Positions 11,166 through 23,985 are shown, counted from the stretch's first letter. The stretch: DNA of 64,000 nucleotides from Peromyscus leucopus (GCF_004664715.2 NC_051071.1:7281231-7345230), one strand, 5' to 3'. Numbers and translations are program-made. The notes: a model not told the origin generated them from the sequence alone.

Positions 11166-14100
11166 TCAGGCTAAAGATACAGAAGCATTCACCTTTCACA
11201 ACATCCATGAAAGCATTTGTTGCCATTTGTATTCTATTTAAATAGTTTTTTCTTTTATAGAAAATAGATTCTTTTCCCTTACAATACATTCTGACTATGG
11301 TTTCTCTTCTCTCTACTCCTGTTAGTTCATCCCTACCTCTGCTCTCCTCTGGATCCACTTCTTTTCTGTCTCTCATTAGAAAAGAACAGGCTTCTAAGAG
11401 ATAGCCAAACATGGCAAAAAAAAAATAAGATAAAACAAAAACCATTACATTGAGGCTAGTCAAGGCAACTCAACAGAAGGAAAAGAACCCCAAGAGTAGG
11501 CACTGGAATTAGAGACCCACTTGTTCACTAACTTAGGAGCCCCATAAGAATACTAAGCTGAAAGCTACAATATATATGCAGAGGACCTAGGACAGACCTG
11601 TGTCCATGCTGTGCTTGGTGCTTCAGTCTCTATGAGTTCATATGTCCCTTGCTTCATTGATTCATAGGGCCTTGATCTCCTATTGTCCCCCATTCCTTCC
11701 TTGAACATGATTATATATCAAAGGTTTTGTGGTTCAGTTGATGTTAAGTTTCTCTTTTGGTAGCCTGCACAGCAACTTCCTGCACCAAAGACACTAGAAT
11801 GTAGGAATAAAGGCTCCATGTAGGCACCACCTCAATATCTCCATGTTTATTGAGTTGTATGGGTATTGTCCTCAGCAATGGGACCTTGCTGTCACTTTGT
11901 GGAGAGAAATCCATAGTCTTGCCAACAGCATGAATCTTTATGGGATTTTCATGGGACCTACCTTGGACAACAACTTGATTGATTGCATGCCAGTTCCAGT
12001 ACTGGAAACCTTGTTTGGTGATAGGAGATGGTTATTTGAGACTCTATCTCTGCTACTATTAGGAGAACTCATTAGGATCACTTTCATATATGTTAGGAAG
12101 TTTCCACTGCAGTAGGTTTCCATACCATCCTTCAAATGTCCTTCAACTCCAGTTATCTACCCACATTCCATCCCTCAACCCTATCTCCCCAACAAACATG
12201 ATACTCCAGTTTATATTACCCGCTCACACCCATCCATCCAAGAAATATATTCTATTTCATCCTCCAGGAGAGATCCATATATTCACCACTAGTCCCTTCC
12301 TCTATAGCTAACATCTCTGGATCTATGGGTAGTAAGTTAGTTATCATTTACTTAATGTCTAATATTCACATATAATTGAATACATGCCTTATTTATCTTT
12401 CTGTGTCTGGGATACCTCTCTGTATGTGTTTGTTAGTTCCTTCTATTTGGCAGCAATTTCACAATGACACCTTTTCAACAGCTAAGTAATACTCCATTGT
12501 GTAAATGAACCACATTTTCTTTATCCATTCTTCTGCTGAAGGACATCGATGTTGTTTCCAGTTTCTGGTTATTATGAATAAAGCCACTATGAACATATTT
12601 GAGGAAGAGTTCTTGTGGTAGGATGGTATCCTTTGTGTATAAGCCTAATAATGGCACAGCTTGGCCTTGAGGAAGATTAATTTCCAACTTTTTGAGGAAC
12701 CACCATACTGATTTCCATAGTGGCTATATAAGTTTGCACTTTGCCAACAATGGATAAATGCTCTCTTTATTTCATATTCTCACCAGCATGGGCTGTTTGT
12801 CATATTTGTTGTTGGTCTTAGCCATTATGACAGATGTAAGATGGAACCTCAAAGTAGTTTTGATTTACACTTCCCTCATAGATAAGAATGCTATGGCCAG
12901 GTGGTGGTGGTGCTTGCCTTTAATCCCAGCACTCGGGAGGCAGAGGCAGGCGGATCTCTGTGAGTTTGAGGCCAGCCTGGACTACCAAGTGAGTTCCAGG
13001 AAAAGGCACAAACTACACAGAGAAACCCTGTCTCAAAAAACAAAACACAAAAAAACAAAAAAAAAAAGAATGCTAAACATTTTCTTTTAAGTTTTTCCCA
13101 GCCATTTGAGATTCTCCTATTGACAATTCTCTGTTTAATTCTGCACTTCATTTTTTAAATTGGATTGTTTGGTTTGTTTATGTTTAATTCATTGAGTTCT
13201 TTATGTACTTTAGATATTAGCCCTCTATATGATATGGAATTGATAAAAGTATTTTCTGATTCTGAAGGCTGCTATTTTGTCCTATTGATGGTGTCCATTG
13301 CCTTACAGAAAATTTTCAATTTCATGAGGTCTCATTTATTATTAATTTTCTATCAGTATTCTGTTTAAGAAATTGTCTCCTGAGATAACTGGGTTCAAGG
13401 CAATTTCTACTTTCTTTTCTTAGGTTCAGGATATTCAGTTTTATGTTGAGGTCTTTGATCCATTTGGAATTGAGTATTGTGTAGGGTGATGAATATGTAT
13501 CTATTTGCATTCTTCTGTATCCAGACATCCAGTTTGACCAGCATCATTTTTTGAAGATGGTGTCTTTTTTCCAGTGTGTATTTCTGAATTCTTTATCAAA
13601 GTGAAGGTGTGAAAGGTGAGTGGACTTATTTCTGTGTCTTCAAATCAGTTCCATTGATCAACATATCTGTATTTAATGCTAATACCCTGGAGGTTTTAAC
13701 ACTACAGCTTTGTAGTAAAATTTGAAACCAGAAATTGTGAGACCTTCAGCAGTTTTTATTGTTCAGAATTTTTTTTTTGTTGCTGTTATCTAGGGGTTTT
13801 TTTTCATATAAAGTTGAGAATTTTCCTTTCAAAGTCTGAAAAATTAAATTGGAATTTTGATGGAGATTATGTTGAATTTGTTAGGATGGCCATTTTTTTT
13901 TACTATGTTAATCCCACTAATCCATGGAAATGGGAGATCTTTCCATCTTCTGGTACATTTTTGAATTTCTTTCTTCAAAGACTTAAAGATTGTATAATAC
14001 AAGAGATTCACTTGCTTGGCTAGAGCTACCCCAAGATATTTTATGTTATTTAAGACTGTTGTAAAAGGTGATGTTTCCCTGATTTCTTTCTCAGTCCATT

Positions 14101-15550
14101 TGCCATTTTTATATAGGATGGCAACTGATATTTATGAGTTAATTTTTGTATCCAACTACTTTGGAAATTGTTTATTAGCTCATGTAGTTCCCTGGGGTCA
14201 TGCTTATGGCCATTTATGTATGCTATAATATCATTTGTAAATAAGGATACTTTGATTTCTTCCTTTCCAATTTGTATACTTTTGGTATCCCTAAGTTTTT
14301 TATTCTACTAGCTAAGATTTCAAGTACCATAATGAATAGGTGTGGGGAGATTGAGCAACCTTGTTGGGTTCCTGATTTTAGTGGAAATTGCTTTCAGTTT
14401 CTTTGCATTTAGTTTGATGTTGGCTATAGGCTTGCTGTAAATGAACTTTATTATATTTAGGCATGACCCTTGTATCCCTAACCTCTCCAAGACTGTTATC
14501 ATGAAGGGGTGTTGGATTTTGTCAAAGGGTTTTTTCTGCATCTAATGAGATTATCAAGTGGTTTTTATTTTTCAGTTTGTTTATATGGTAGATTCCATTT
14601 TTTGATTTTTGTTTATTGACCCATCACTGCATCTCTGGGATAAAGCCTGCTTGATCATGGTGGATGGTATTTTTGATGTGTTCTTTGATTCGATTTGCAT
14701 GTGTTTTATTGAGTATTCTTTTTTTGTGTGTGCAACTGTGTTCATAAGAGAAATGGTCTGTAATTCTCTTTCTTTGTTCAGTTTTTTGTTGTTTGTGTAT
14801 TGAGGTAACTGTGGCCTTATAAAATGAAATTGGTAGTGTTCCTTCTGTTTCTATTTTGTGGAATTATTTGAGAAGTCTTCTCATAATTAGCATATTGTTC
14901 TTGGAAAGCCTGGTAGAATTCTGACTTGAAACATTCTGGCCCTGGATTTATTTTTTTTTTTTTTTTGGTTGGGAGACTTTTAATGCTTGCTTCTATTTCA
15001 CTAGGGATTATAGGGGGTGTTTAAATGTTTTATCACTTCTTGGTTTAATTTTGGATAGTGGTACCTATAGAGACAATTATTCATTTCTTTCAGATTTTTC
15101 AATTTTTAAGGTACAGGTTTTTAAAGTAAGTCCTTACGATTCTTCTGATTTCTTCCATGTCTGATATGTTCTCCTAGTCACTTCTGTTTTTGTCAATTTT
15201 GGACATCCTCTCTGTGCCTTTTAGTTAATTTGGGCGAATGTGTATCATGTTGATTTTCTCAAAGAACAAGTCTGATTAATGGATTCTTTTTAGTGTTTTT
15301 TATTTCCATTTTGTTGATTTCAGACACGAGTTTGAGTATTTCTTGCCATTTAATCCTCTTGGATGTGCTAACTTCTTTTTGCTCAAGAGCTTTCAGGTGT
15401 TCTGCTAAGTTGCCAGTATGAGATCTCCCCAATTTTTTAATGCAGGCACCCAGTCCTCTGAACTTGCTTAGAATTGTTTTCATTATGTTTCACAATTTTA
15501 GGTATATTGTACATTCATTTACATTAAATTATAGGAAGTTTTAATTTCTT
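11166..15550 (-). mobile_element. Antisense LINE-1 'A', 3' part (3' UTR plus decayed ORF2)
   Basis: 3' UTR over about 11166-12470, then ORF2 read leftward from 15550 to 12470. Comparison with L1 B shows the same order: RT C-terminus (12480-13550), RT core (about 14020-14550), and the endonuclease-to-RT link at about 15200-15500. Only short open pieces remain, for example 14320-14541 and 15259-15483 on the minus strand. ORF2 stops abruptly at 15550, where L1 B starts, and continues at 23580 with the next part of the endonuclease, so L1 A was split by L1 B. A B1 sits inside at 12893. Confidence 0.85.
12893..13065 (+). repeat. B1 SINE inside L1 A
   Basis: 7SL-derived B1 with the internal sequence TTTAATCCCAGCACTCGGG and an A-rich tail. 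A perfect 9-bp duplication AAGAATGCT lies at 12884-12892 and 13066-13074. It was inserted after L1 A. Confidence 0.95.
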
Positions 15551-15574
15551 TTTTTCCTTTTATTTTATTTTAGA

Positions 15575-16377
15575 ATACCATTCAGTTTTACATATCAGCC
15601 ACAGATTCCCTTGTTCTCCCCCTCCTGCCCCCCTCTCATTCCCCCCAGCCTACCCCCCATTCCCACATCCTCCAGGGCAAAGCCTCCCCCAGGACTGAGA
15701 TCAATCTGGTAGACTCAGTCCAGGCATGTCCAGGTCCCTTCCTTCCAGACTGAGCCAAGTGTCCCTGCATAAGTCTCAGGTTTCAAACAGCTAACTCATG
15801 CACTGAGCACAAGACCCGGTACCACTGCCTGGATATCTCCCAAACAGATCAAGCCAATCAACTGTCTCACCCATTCAGAGGGCCTGATCCAGTTGTGGGC
15901 CCCTCAGCCTTTGGTTCATAGTTCATGTGTTTCCATTCATTTGGCTATTTGTCCCTGTGCTTTATCCAACCTTGGTTTCAACAATTCTCGCTCATATAAA
16001 CCCTCCTCTTTCTCGCTAATCAGACTCCCGGCACTCCATCTGGGGCCTAGCCATGGATCTCTGCATCCAGATCTGTCAGTCGTTTGATGGGGTTTCTGGC
16101 ACGACTATTAGGGTGTTTGGCCATCCCATCACCAGAGTAGGTCAGTTCTGGCTGTCTCTCAACCATTGCCAGCAGTCTCTTGTGGGGGAATCTTTGTGGA
16201 TTTCTGTGGGCCTCTCTAGCACTTTGCTTCTTCCTTTTCTCATGTGGTCTTCATTTACCATGGTCTCCTACTCCTTGTTCTCCCTCTCTGTTCTTGATCC
16301 AGCTGGGATCTCCACTCCCACAGGCTCTCTTTCCCTCGACCCTTGCCCTTCATTACTCCCACTCATGTCCAGGGTGT
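15575..16377 (-). mobile_element. 3' UTR of LINE-1 'B'
   Basis: Non-coding, about 800 bases, very similar to the antisense 3' UTR at 7200-7867 over most of its length. An open frame of about 110 codons on the plus strand here has no matching protein features and is treated as chance. Confidence 0.85.
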
Positions 16378-17948
16378 TCATGTAGATCTCAGCCATTTCT
16401 CTATCACTGGACAATCCTCATGTCTTTCTTGGGGTTCTGTTTTCCAGGTAGCCTCCCTGGTGATGTGAGTAGCAGTCCAGTCATCCTTGTTCCACATCTG
16501 GTATCCTCCTATGAGTGAGTACATACCATGTTTGTCTTTCTGAGTCTGGGTTACCTCACATAGGATGATTTTTTCTAGATCCATCCATTTGCCTGAAAAC
16601 CTCATGATGTCATTGTTTTTCTCTGCTGAGTAGTATTCCGTTGTGTATATGTGCCACAATTTATCCATTCTTCAGTTGAAGGATATCTAGGTTGTTTCCA
16701 GGTTTTGGCTATTACAAACAATGCTGATATGAACATAGCTGAGCAAGTGGTATGATTGAGCATTTCTTGGGTATATGCCCAAGAGTGGTATAGCTGGATC
16801 TTGGGGGAGATTGATTCCCTATTTTCTAAGAAAGCACCATATTGATTTCCAAAGTGGTTGTACAAGCTTGCATTCCTACCAGCAGTGGAGGAGAGTTCTC
16901 CTAGTTCCACATCCTCTCTAGCAAAAGGTATCTTCAGTGTTTTTGATCTTAGCCATTCTGACAGACATAAGGTGTTATCTCAGAGTTGTTTTGATTTGCA
17001 TTTTCCTGATGATTAGGGATGTTGAGCAATTCCTTAAATGTCTTTCAGCCATTTGAGTTCCCTCTGTTGAGAATTCTCTGTTTAGTTCTACAGCCCATTT
17101 CTTATTTGGACTGTTGGTCATTTTGATGTCTAATTTCTTGAGTTCCTTATATATTCTGGATATCAGTCCTCTGTCAGATGTGGGGTTGGTGAAGACCTTT
17201 TCCCATTCTGTAGGGTGTCCCTTTGCCTTGTTAACAGTATCCTTTGCTCTACAAAAGCGTCTCAGTTTCAAGAGGTCCCATTGATTGATTGTTTCTGTCA
17301 GTGTCTGAGCTACTGGTGTTATAGTTAGGAAGTGATCTCCTATGCCAATGTGTTCAAGACTACTTCCTACCTTCTCTTCTAACAGGTTCAGAGTAGCTGG
17401 ATTTATGTTGAGGTCCTTGATCCACTTGGACTTAAGTTTTGTGCACGGTGACAGATATGGATCTATTTGCAGCCTTCTACACATTGATATCCAGTTCTGT
17501 CAGCACCATTTGTTGAAGATGCTTTTTTTCCCCATTGTACAGTTTTGGCTTCTTTGTCAAAAATTATATGTCCATAGGTGTGTGGATTAATGTCAGGGTC
17601 TTCAATTACATTCCATTGGTCCACATGTCAGTTTTTATGCCAATACCAAGCTGTTTTTATTACTGTAGCTCTATAGTAGAGCTTGAAGTCAGGGATTGTG
17701 ATGCCTCCAGAGGTTGTTTTATTGTACAGGATTCTTTTGGCTATCCTGGGTTTTTTGTTTTTCCATATGAAGTTGATTATTATTCTTGCCAGGTCTGTGA
17801 AGAATTGTGTTGGTATTTTGATGGGGATTGCATTGAATCTGTAGATTGCTTTTGGTAAAATTGCCATTTTTACTATGTTGGTCCTCCCTATCCATGAGCA
17901 TGGGAGATCTTTCCATTTTCTGACATCTTCAATTTCTTTTTTGAGGGA

Positions 17949-18336
17949 TGCTGTGGGATGGTCTGTATGTCAAATCTGTTGCTCTGATTGGTCAATAAAT
18001 AAAACATGATTGCCAGTGCCAGGCAGGAAGTAGTGGACAAGGAGAGAGAGAATTCTGGGAAGCAGAAGGCAGAGGCGGGGAGACACTGCCAGCTGCAGCC
18101 ATGACCAGCAGTATGTGAAGACACCGGTAAGCCACCAGCCACGTGGCAAGGTATAGATTTATGGAAATGGATTAATTTAAGCTATAAGAACAGTTAGCAA
18201 GAAGCCTGCCACAGCCATACAGTTTGTATGCAATATAAGTCTCTGTGTTTATTTGGTTGGGTCTGAGTGGCTGTGGGACTGGAGGGTGACAAAGATTTGT
18301 CCTGACTGTGGGCAAGGCAGGAAAACTCTAGCTACA
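17949..18336 (+). repeat. Left LTR of the 1.7-kb element
   Basis: Starts TGCTGTGGG and ends GCTACA. It has an AATAAATAAA block about 50 bases from its start, as the other LTRs of this window do. It differs from the right LTR mostly by G-run length changes, plus about four or five substitutions. Confidence 0.88.
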
Positions 18337-18338
18337 AA

Positions 18339-18356
18339 TGGCGCCCAATGAGAGGG
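18339..18356 (+). promoter_or_regulatory. Primer binding site, lysine-tRNA type
   Basis: TGGCGCCCAATGAGAGGG lies two bases after the left LTR. The TGGCGCCC core is the 3'-end complement of lysine tRNAs used by betaretroviruses. The second half has drifted, so the exact isoacceptor is inferred. Confidence 0.7.
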
Positions 18357-19252
18357 CAAGAGTTTCCACCTAAAACCTGAGAAAAGATTCTAAAATGAAG
18401 CTAAAAACAGCTTCCTAATTGTCTCTCTGAGATGAGCAGCAGCTGCCAGTTTGAGTTACTGGCGGGTTCCTGGCATGTGCGCTTGATCTGCAGTATGGCA
18501 GGAATGAGGCTTCTGCAAGTGGCACATTAAGCTGCATGGTGGATTTAGCCTTTGCTAGTACAAAACAAAAAGAGGTTTCTGGGCTACACGCTGCTTTGAT
18601 AAGAAGCATAGACCCACTATTTCTGAGAGTTGATGGCTCCCAGAGCTGACGGAAAACGTACCACCGCCATGTTGGGAAGCTGAAGTGGGCGGAGCCAGCA
18701 GCCACAGTGCTAAGAAGGCTGCAGTTTAAAGAAATAGGCTCAAGGTAATATAAAACATAAGCCACATAAAGATGGCTACCACACAGAGAATCTGGATTAT
18801 GTTCTCTTTGATATACGTAACTGAAAAAAAAACATTTTATTGCAAAAGCTGCTGAGTTATGCCAAAATGTATATTTTAAAGGTACCTTGACTTCAAAATT
18901 TGGCTATAAGGATATGTTGCTTTGGAAAAGAGGCTCTGCTTTTGTTTCTACAGAAAGCCAGAGGCTATGGATTTGTTCCAGATTAAGATACATCAGGTTT
19001 GATCAGCCAAGACCACCTGAAAGGTCTCCGATGACACCATGGCCCAGATGATCCAACATCCAGAATCGTTTCAAGGCAACTGGCTCAGACGATACAGCCT
19101 CATGGACTACTCCATGATCCTAAAATTGTCTTTGTGTCCCCATAAGATACAGCGCCCCGCTCCAGCAGGAAGTAGTAAGAGAAGCTACGCCCAAATTCCC
19201 AAATATACCAAGCTGACTTTGGAGATGTATAAAAGTTAAAACCTTTCTTTTT

Positions 19253-19657
19253 AAAAAGGAAAAGGGAAGTGCTATGGATGGTCTGTATGTCAAATCTGTT
19301 GCTCTGATTGGTCAATAAATAAAACACTGATTGGCCAGTGGCCAGGCAGGAAGTAGGTGGGACAAGGAGAGAGGAGAATTCTGGGAAGCAGAAGGCAGAG
19401 GTGGGGAGACACTGCCAGTTGCAGCCATGACCAGCAGTATGTGAAGAAACCGGTAAGCCACCAGCCACGTGGCAAGGTATAGATTTATGGAAATGGATTA
19501 ATTTAAGCTATAAGAACAGTTAGCAAGAAGCCTGCCACAGCCATACAGTTTGTATGCAATATAAGTCTCTGTGTTTACTTGGTTGGGTCTGAGTGCTGTG
19601 GGACTGGAGGTGACAAAGATTTGTCCTGACTGTGGCAAGCAGGAAAACTCTAGTACA
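19253..19657 (+). repeat. Polypurine tract and right LTR of the 1.7-kb element
   Basis: A purine-rich run (AAAAAGGAAAAGGGAAG, 19253-19269) directly precedes the right LTR at 19270-19657, which starts TGCTATGG and ends TAGTACA. This is the normal plus-strand priming position. The GAGGGA target copy follows. Confidence 0.85.
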
Positions 19658-22071
19658 GAGGGACTTAAAGTTCTTGTCATATAGTTCCTTCACTTGCTTT
19701 GTTAGTGTTATCCCAAGGTATTTTATGTCATTTGTGGCTATTGTAAAGGGTGATATATCTTTGATTTCCTTCTCAGCTTTTTTGTCCATTGTATATAGGA
19801 GGGCTACTGATTTTTTTGATTTGATCTTGTATCCTGCTATGTTGCTGAAGGTGTTTATAAGCTTCATGAGTTCCTTGGTGGAATCTTTGGGGTCAATGAA
19901 GTATACTATTATGTCATCTGCAAATAAGGAAAGCTTGACTTCTTCCTTTCCAATTTGTATTCCCTTAATCTCCTTATGTTGTCTTATTGCTCTGGCTAGA
20001 ACTTCAAGTACTATATTGAATAAGTATGGGGAGAGTGGACAGCCTTGCTCGTTCCTGATTTTAGTGGAATTGCTTTGAGTTTCTCTCCATTTAATTTGAT
20101 GTTGGCTGTTGGCTTGTTGTAAATTGCCTTTATTATGTTTAGGTATGTTCCCTGTATTCCTGATCACTCCAAGACTTTTATCATGAAGGGGTGTTGGATT
20201 TTGTCAAATGCTTTTTCTGCATCTAGTGAGATGATCATGTGATTTTTTTTCTTTGAGTTTGTTTATATGGTGTATTACATTGACAGTCTTTCATATGTTG
20301 AATCACTCTTGCATCCCTGGGATGAAGCCTACTTGATCACAGTGGATAGTTGTTTTGATGTGTTTTTGGAGTGTGTTTGCCAGTATTTTATTGAGTATTT
20401 TTGCATCAATGTTCATGAGGGAGATCGGTCTGTAGTTCTCTTTCTTTGTTGTATCCTTGTTTGGTTTAGGAGTCAGGATAATTGTAGCCTCATAGAAGGA
20501 GTTTGGTAATGTTTCTTCTGTTTCTATTGTGTGGAACAATTTAGAGAGTATTGGTATTAACTCTTCTTTGAAGAGCTGGTAGAATTCTGCATTGAAACTA
20601 TCTGGTCCTGGGCTTTTTTTGGTTGGGAGACTTTTAATGACTGTTTCTATTTCCTTAGGGGCTATTGGACTATTTAAATAGTTTATCTGGTCTTGATTTA
20701 ACTTAGGTATGTGGTACCTACCCAGAAAATTATCCATTTTTCTTAGGTTTTCCAGTTTTTTGGAGTAGAGTTTTTTGAAATATGACCTGACAATACTCTG
20801 GATTTCCTCAATGTCTGTTGTTATGTCCCCCTTTTCACTTCTGATTTTGTTGATTTGCATTCTTTCTCTGTGTTTTTGGTTAGTTTGGATAAGGGCTTGT
20901 CTATCTTGTTGATTTTCTCAAAGAACCAACTCTTTGTTTCATTAATTTTTTTGTATTCTCTTTGTTTCTATTTTATTGATTTCACCTCTCATTTTGGTAA
21001 TTTCCTGGCGTCTATTCTTTCTGGGAGACTTTGCTTCTGCTTGTTCTAGAGCTTTCAGGTGTGCCCTAAAGTCACTATCGTGAGATTTCTCCAACTTCTT
21101 TATGTGGGCATTTAGTGCAATGAATTTCCTTCTTAGCACTGCTTTCATAGTGTCCCATAAGTTTGGGTATGTGGTGTCTTCATTTTCGTTGATCTCTAGG
21201 AAGTCTTTAATTTCTTTCTTTATTTCTTCCTTAGCCCATTGGTGATTCAGTTGAGCATTATTAAGTTTCCACGAGATTGCAGGTTTTCTGTAGTTTTTGT
21301 TGTTGTTGAAATCTAACTTTAAACCATGGTGGTCTGATAGAACACAGGAGGTTATTCCAATTGTTTTGTATCTGTTGAGATTTGCTTTGTTGCCAAGTAT
21401 GTGGTCGATTTTAGAGAAAGTTCCATGGGGTGCTGAGAAGAAGGTATATTCTTTCTTGTTAGGATGGAATGTTCTGTAGATATCTATTAGGTCCATTTAG
21501 GTCATGACATCAGTTAAGTCCTTTATTTCTCTGTTAAGTTTCGATATAGGAGATCTGTCCAGTGGTGAAAGTGGGGTGTTGAGATGTCCCACTATTAATG
21601 TGTGGAGTTTTATATGTGGTTTAAGCTTTAGTTATGTTTCTTTTACATATGTGGGTGCCTTTGTGTTTGGGGCATAAATGTTCAGAATTGAAACTTCATC
21701 TTGATGGGTCGTTCCTGTGATGAGTATGTAATGCCCTTCTTGATCTCTTTTGATTGATTTTAGTTTTAAGTCTATTTTGCTGGATATCAGGATGGCTACA
21801 CCCACTTGTTTCTTAAGATCGTTTGATTAGAAAGTCTTTTCCCAGTCTTTTATTCTTAGGTAGTGTCTGTCTTTGAATTTGAGGTGTGTTTCTTGTATGC
21901 AGCAGAAAGATGGGTCCTGCTTTCGTATCCATTCTGTAAGCCTATATCTTTTTATAGGTGAATTAAGTTCATTGATATTAAGGATATTAATGACTAGTGA
22001 TTGTTCATCCCTTATTTTTTGGTGGTAGTGTGTGTGTATACTTCTCTTCTTTGGGGATTACTGCTGTGGCT

Positions 22072-23197
22072 TTATCTATTGCCTGTGTCTTTGAGGGTGT
22101 ATCTGACTTCCTTCGGTTGGAATTTTCCTTCTAGTGCTTTCTGTAGGGCTGGGTTTGTGGATAAGTATTGTTTAAATCTCGCTTTGTCTTGTAATGTCTT
22201 GTTCATTCCATCTATGATGATTGAAAATTTTGCTGGGTATATTAGTCTGGGCTGACATCCATGGTCTCTTAGTATATGCATTACATCTGTCCAGGTCCTT
22301 CTGGCTTTCAAAATCTCTATTGAGAAATCAGGTGTTATTCTGATGGGTTTGCCTTTATAGGTCACTTGGCCTTTTTCCTTTGCTGCTCTTAATATTCTTT
22401 CTTTATTCTATACATTTATTTGTTTAATTATTTGTGGTTAGGGGACTTTTTTGGGGGGGGTCTAGTCTGTTTGGTGTTCTATAGGTTTCTTCTATCTTCA
22501 TAGGCATTTCCTTCTTTAAGTTGGGAAAGTTTTCTTCTATGATCTTCTTAAATATATTTTCTGTGCCTTTGAGTTGGTATTCTTCTCCTTCTTCTATCCC
22601 TATTATTCATAGGTTTGGTCTTTTCATGGTGTCCCAAATTTCTTGGACATTTTGGTTCATGACTTTGTTGGCTTCAGTGTTTTCTTTGACTGATGAATCT
22701 ATTTCTTCTACTGTATCTTCAATGCCAGAGATCCTCTCTTCCATCTCTTGCATTCTGTTGGTTATACTTGCATCTAAAGTTCCCAATTGTTTACTCAGAT
22801 TTTCTATTTCCAGCATCCCCTCTGTTTGTGTCTTCTTCATTTTTTCTATTTCCCTTTTCAGGTCTTGGACTGTTTCCTTCATTTGTTTCATTGCTTTTTC
22901 GTGATTTTCTTTCAGTACTTTATTGTTTTCTTCCAGGACTTCATTGTTTTCTTCTAATTTGTTTGCCCTTTCCTCTAGTTGTTTATAGCATTCTTCCCAT
23001 TTTTTTTGTTTTTTCCTCTACACAGCCTCTACCTTCTTCATGATGTTATTCATAAGGTTGCTTTCTTCTGCTTCTTCCAATTTTTGATGTTCAGGTCTAG
23101 ATGTTGGAGGTGGGCTAGGTTCTGGTGATGCTGTATTGCTCTTCATTTTGTTGTATGTACTTCTGCCTTGATGTCTGTGCATCTCCTTGTAGTTCAT
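22072..23197 (-). pseudogene. LINE-1 'B' ORF1 (RNA-binding coiled-coil protein), broken
   Basis: ORF1p forms trimers and coats L1 RNA. The start chosen is the ATG at 23197 (MNYKEMHRHQG), after which a proline-rich segment leads into a charged coiled coil. The coiled coil continues through 22891-22607 (KQMKETVQDLKREIEKMKK), then the RNA-recognition region, and the C-terminal domain at 22365-22072 ending near KPKEVRY-like sequence. An in-frame stop shortly after the N-terminal segment (near 23016) and a damaged stretch with a G run at about 22440-22520 break it. The length, about 1.1 kb, is normal for rodent ORF1. Confidence 0.88.
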
Positions 23198-23575
23198 TCT
23201 TGGTATTATAAGTTCACTTGGTTCAGACAGAGCTGACAGATTCAGGAAGTCTCTCTCTTGTCCAGATGGGAGCTCTCTTGTCCAAATGGTAGCTCCAGGG
23301 CAGGATGGAAGCTCTTGTCCAGAAGGGAAGTCTGGGGCAGGATGGGAGCTGGGAGCCAGTCTCTAAATCTCAGGAAGTAGCTGGGGTCTCAGGTGGATAG
23401 GTGTGGGGGCAGAGCATGGAGATTTCAGGGTCTTCCAGGCATCTTGGAGAAGGGGATCCTTCCTGGTTGGGCTTGAAGGGAACCTGCTCGGTGGCCAGAA
23501 CCTGGGCCAAGTTTGTCAGGTCTTCCCTGGAGTGGCTGAGCCAGGACCCTCACCTCTGATCCAGAAGGGAAGTCC
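23198..23575 (-). promoter_or_regulatory. LINE-1 'B' 5' UTR with short internal repeats
   Basis: GC-rich leader upstream of ORF1, where L1 carries its internal Pol II promoter. On the plus strand, 23255-23350 contains repeated units built around CTTGTCCAGA and GGCAGGATGGGAGCT, spaced about 20-40 bases apart. No reading frame is expected. Promoter activity is inferred from position. Confidence 0.65.
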
Positions 23576-23985
23576 CAGTCTTTAATTTCTTTATTGCTGG
23601 CTTGACCTATTTTTAATTCAGTAGAGAGTTGTTCAGTTTCCATGACTTTATAGGCTTCCTGTTGTTTCAGTGTTGTTAATATCCATCTTAAGCCATGCAG
23701 ATCTGATAGAATGCAGGGTGTTATTTCAATTTTCTCACATCTGTTGAGATTTGCTTCATGTCTGAGTAAATGGTCCATTTTGGAGAAAGTTCCACAATGT
23801 GCAGGGCAGAAGGAATATTCCTTTGTGTTTGGGTGAAAGGTTCTGTTAATATCTGTTAAGTCTATTTGGTTTATAAAATCTGTTAGCTCTAGTATTTCTC
23901 TATTTACTATTTTTCCTGATATCCTGTCCATTGGTGAGAGATGGGTATTTGAAGTCTTCCACTGTCAGTGGTGTGTGTGTGTGTA

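Larger units (their letters stand above)
17949..19657 (+). mobile_element. 1.7-kb non-coding LTR retroelement (mys-related, non-autonomous)
   Basis: Two 388-base LTRs flank about 930 bases without a coding frame. A PBS-like site follows the left LTR and a purine tract precedes the right one, giving a plus orientation. A perfect 6-bp duplication GAGGGA flanks it (17943-17948 and 19658-19663), the size betaretroviral integrases make. The host L1 B reads straight through once the element is removed. The inner region aligns with the 2.9-kb element at 60564 (for example 18340-18720 with 60940-61390, and 18920-19200 with 61750-61990) but lacks about 1 kb of its 3' half. It needs retroviral proteins from elsewhere. 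LTR substitutions number only a handful, so insertion was recent. Confidence 0.88.
16378..22060 (-). pseudogene. LINE-1 'B' ORF2 (endonuclease and reverse transcriptase), interrupted
   Basis: Endonuclease/RT of L1, read right to left. Endonuclease is about 22060-21000, with the open piece 21496-20942. RT follows in open pieces 20860-20303 and 20167-19664, with the catalytic FADD box at about 19914-19931. A non-coding LTR element then interrupts at 19663-17943. The RT C-terminus and cysteine-rich tail follow at 17916-16378. The frame passes the stop position seen in the first L1 of this window and reads on to 16378. Besides the LTR insertion there are several frameshifts and stops, so no working enzyme is made. 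Compared with L1 A, C and E much more frame is intact, so it is younger. Confidence 0.9.
15551..23580 (-). mobile_element. Nearly full-length antisense LINE-1 'B' (host of the 1.7-kb LTR element)
   Basis: All L1 parts are present on the minus strand: 5' UTR (23575-23198), ORF1 (23197-22072), ORF2 (about 22060-16378), 3' UTR (16377-15575) and an antisense A-rich tail at 15551-15575. After removing the 1715 bases of LTR element plus one target copy, the length is about 6.3 kb, a normal full-length L1. The flanks around 15541-15554 and 23581-23594 share a TTTAATTTCTTT core, consistent with a target duplication of about 14 bp in L1 A. Confidence 0.85.

Noticed and set aside
16053..16518. Overlapping plus-strand open frames of about 110 codons
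   Set aside because: They sit in the antisense L1 3' UTR and ORF2 end and have no protein-like features or start context.
18415..18765. 116-codon minus-strand frame inside the 1.7-kb LTR element
   Set aside because: It is antisense to the element and the matching part of the 2.9-kb element does not keep it open.
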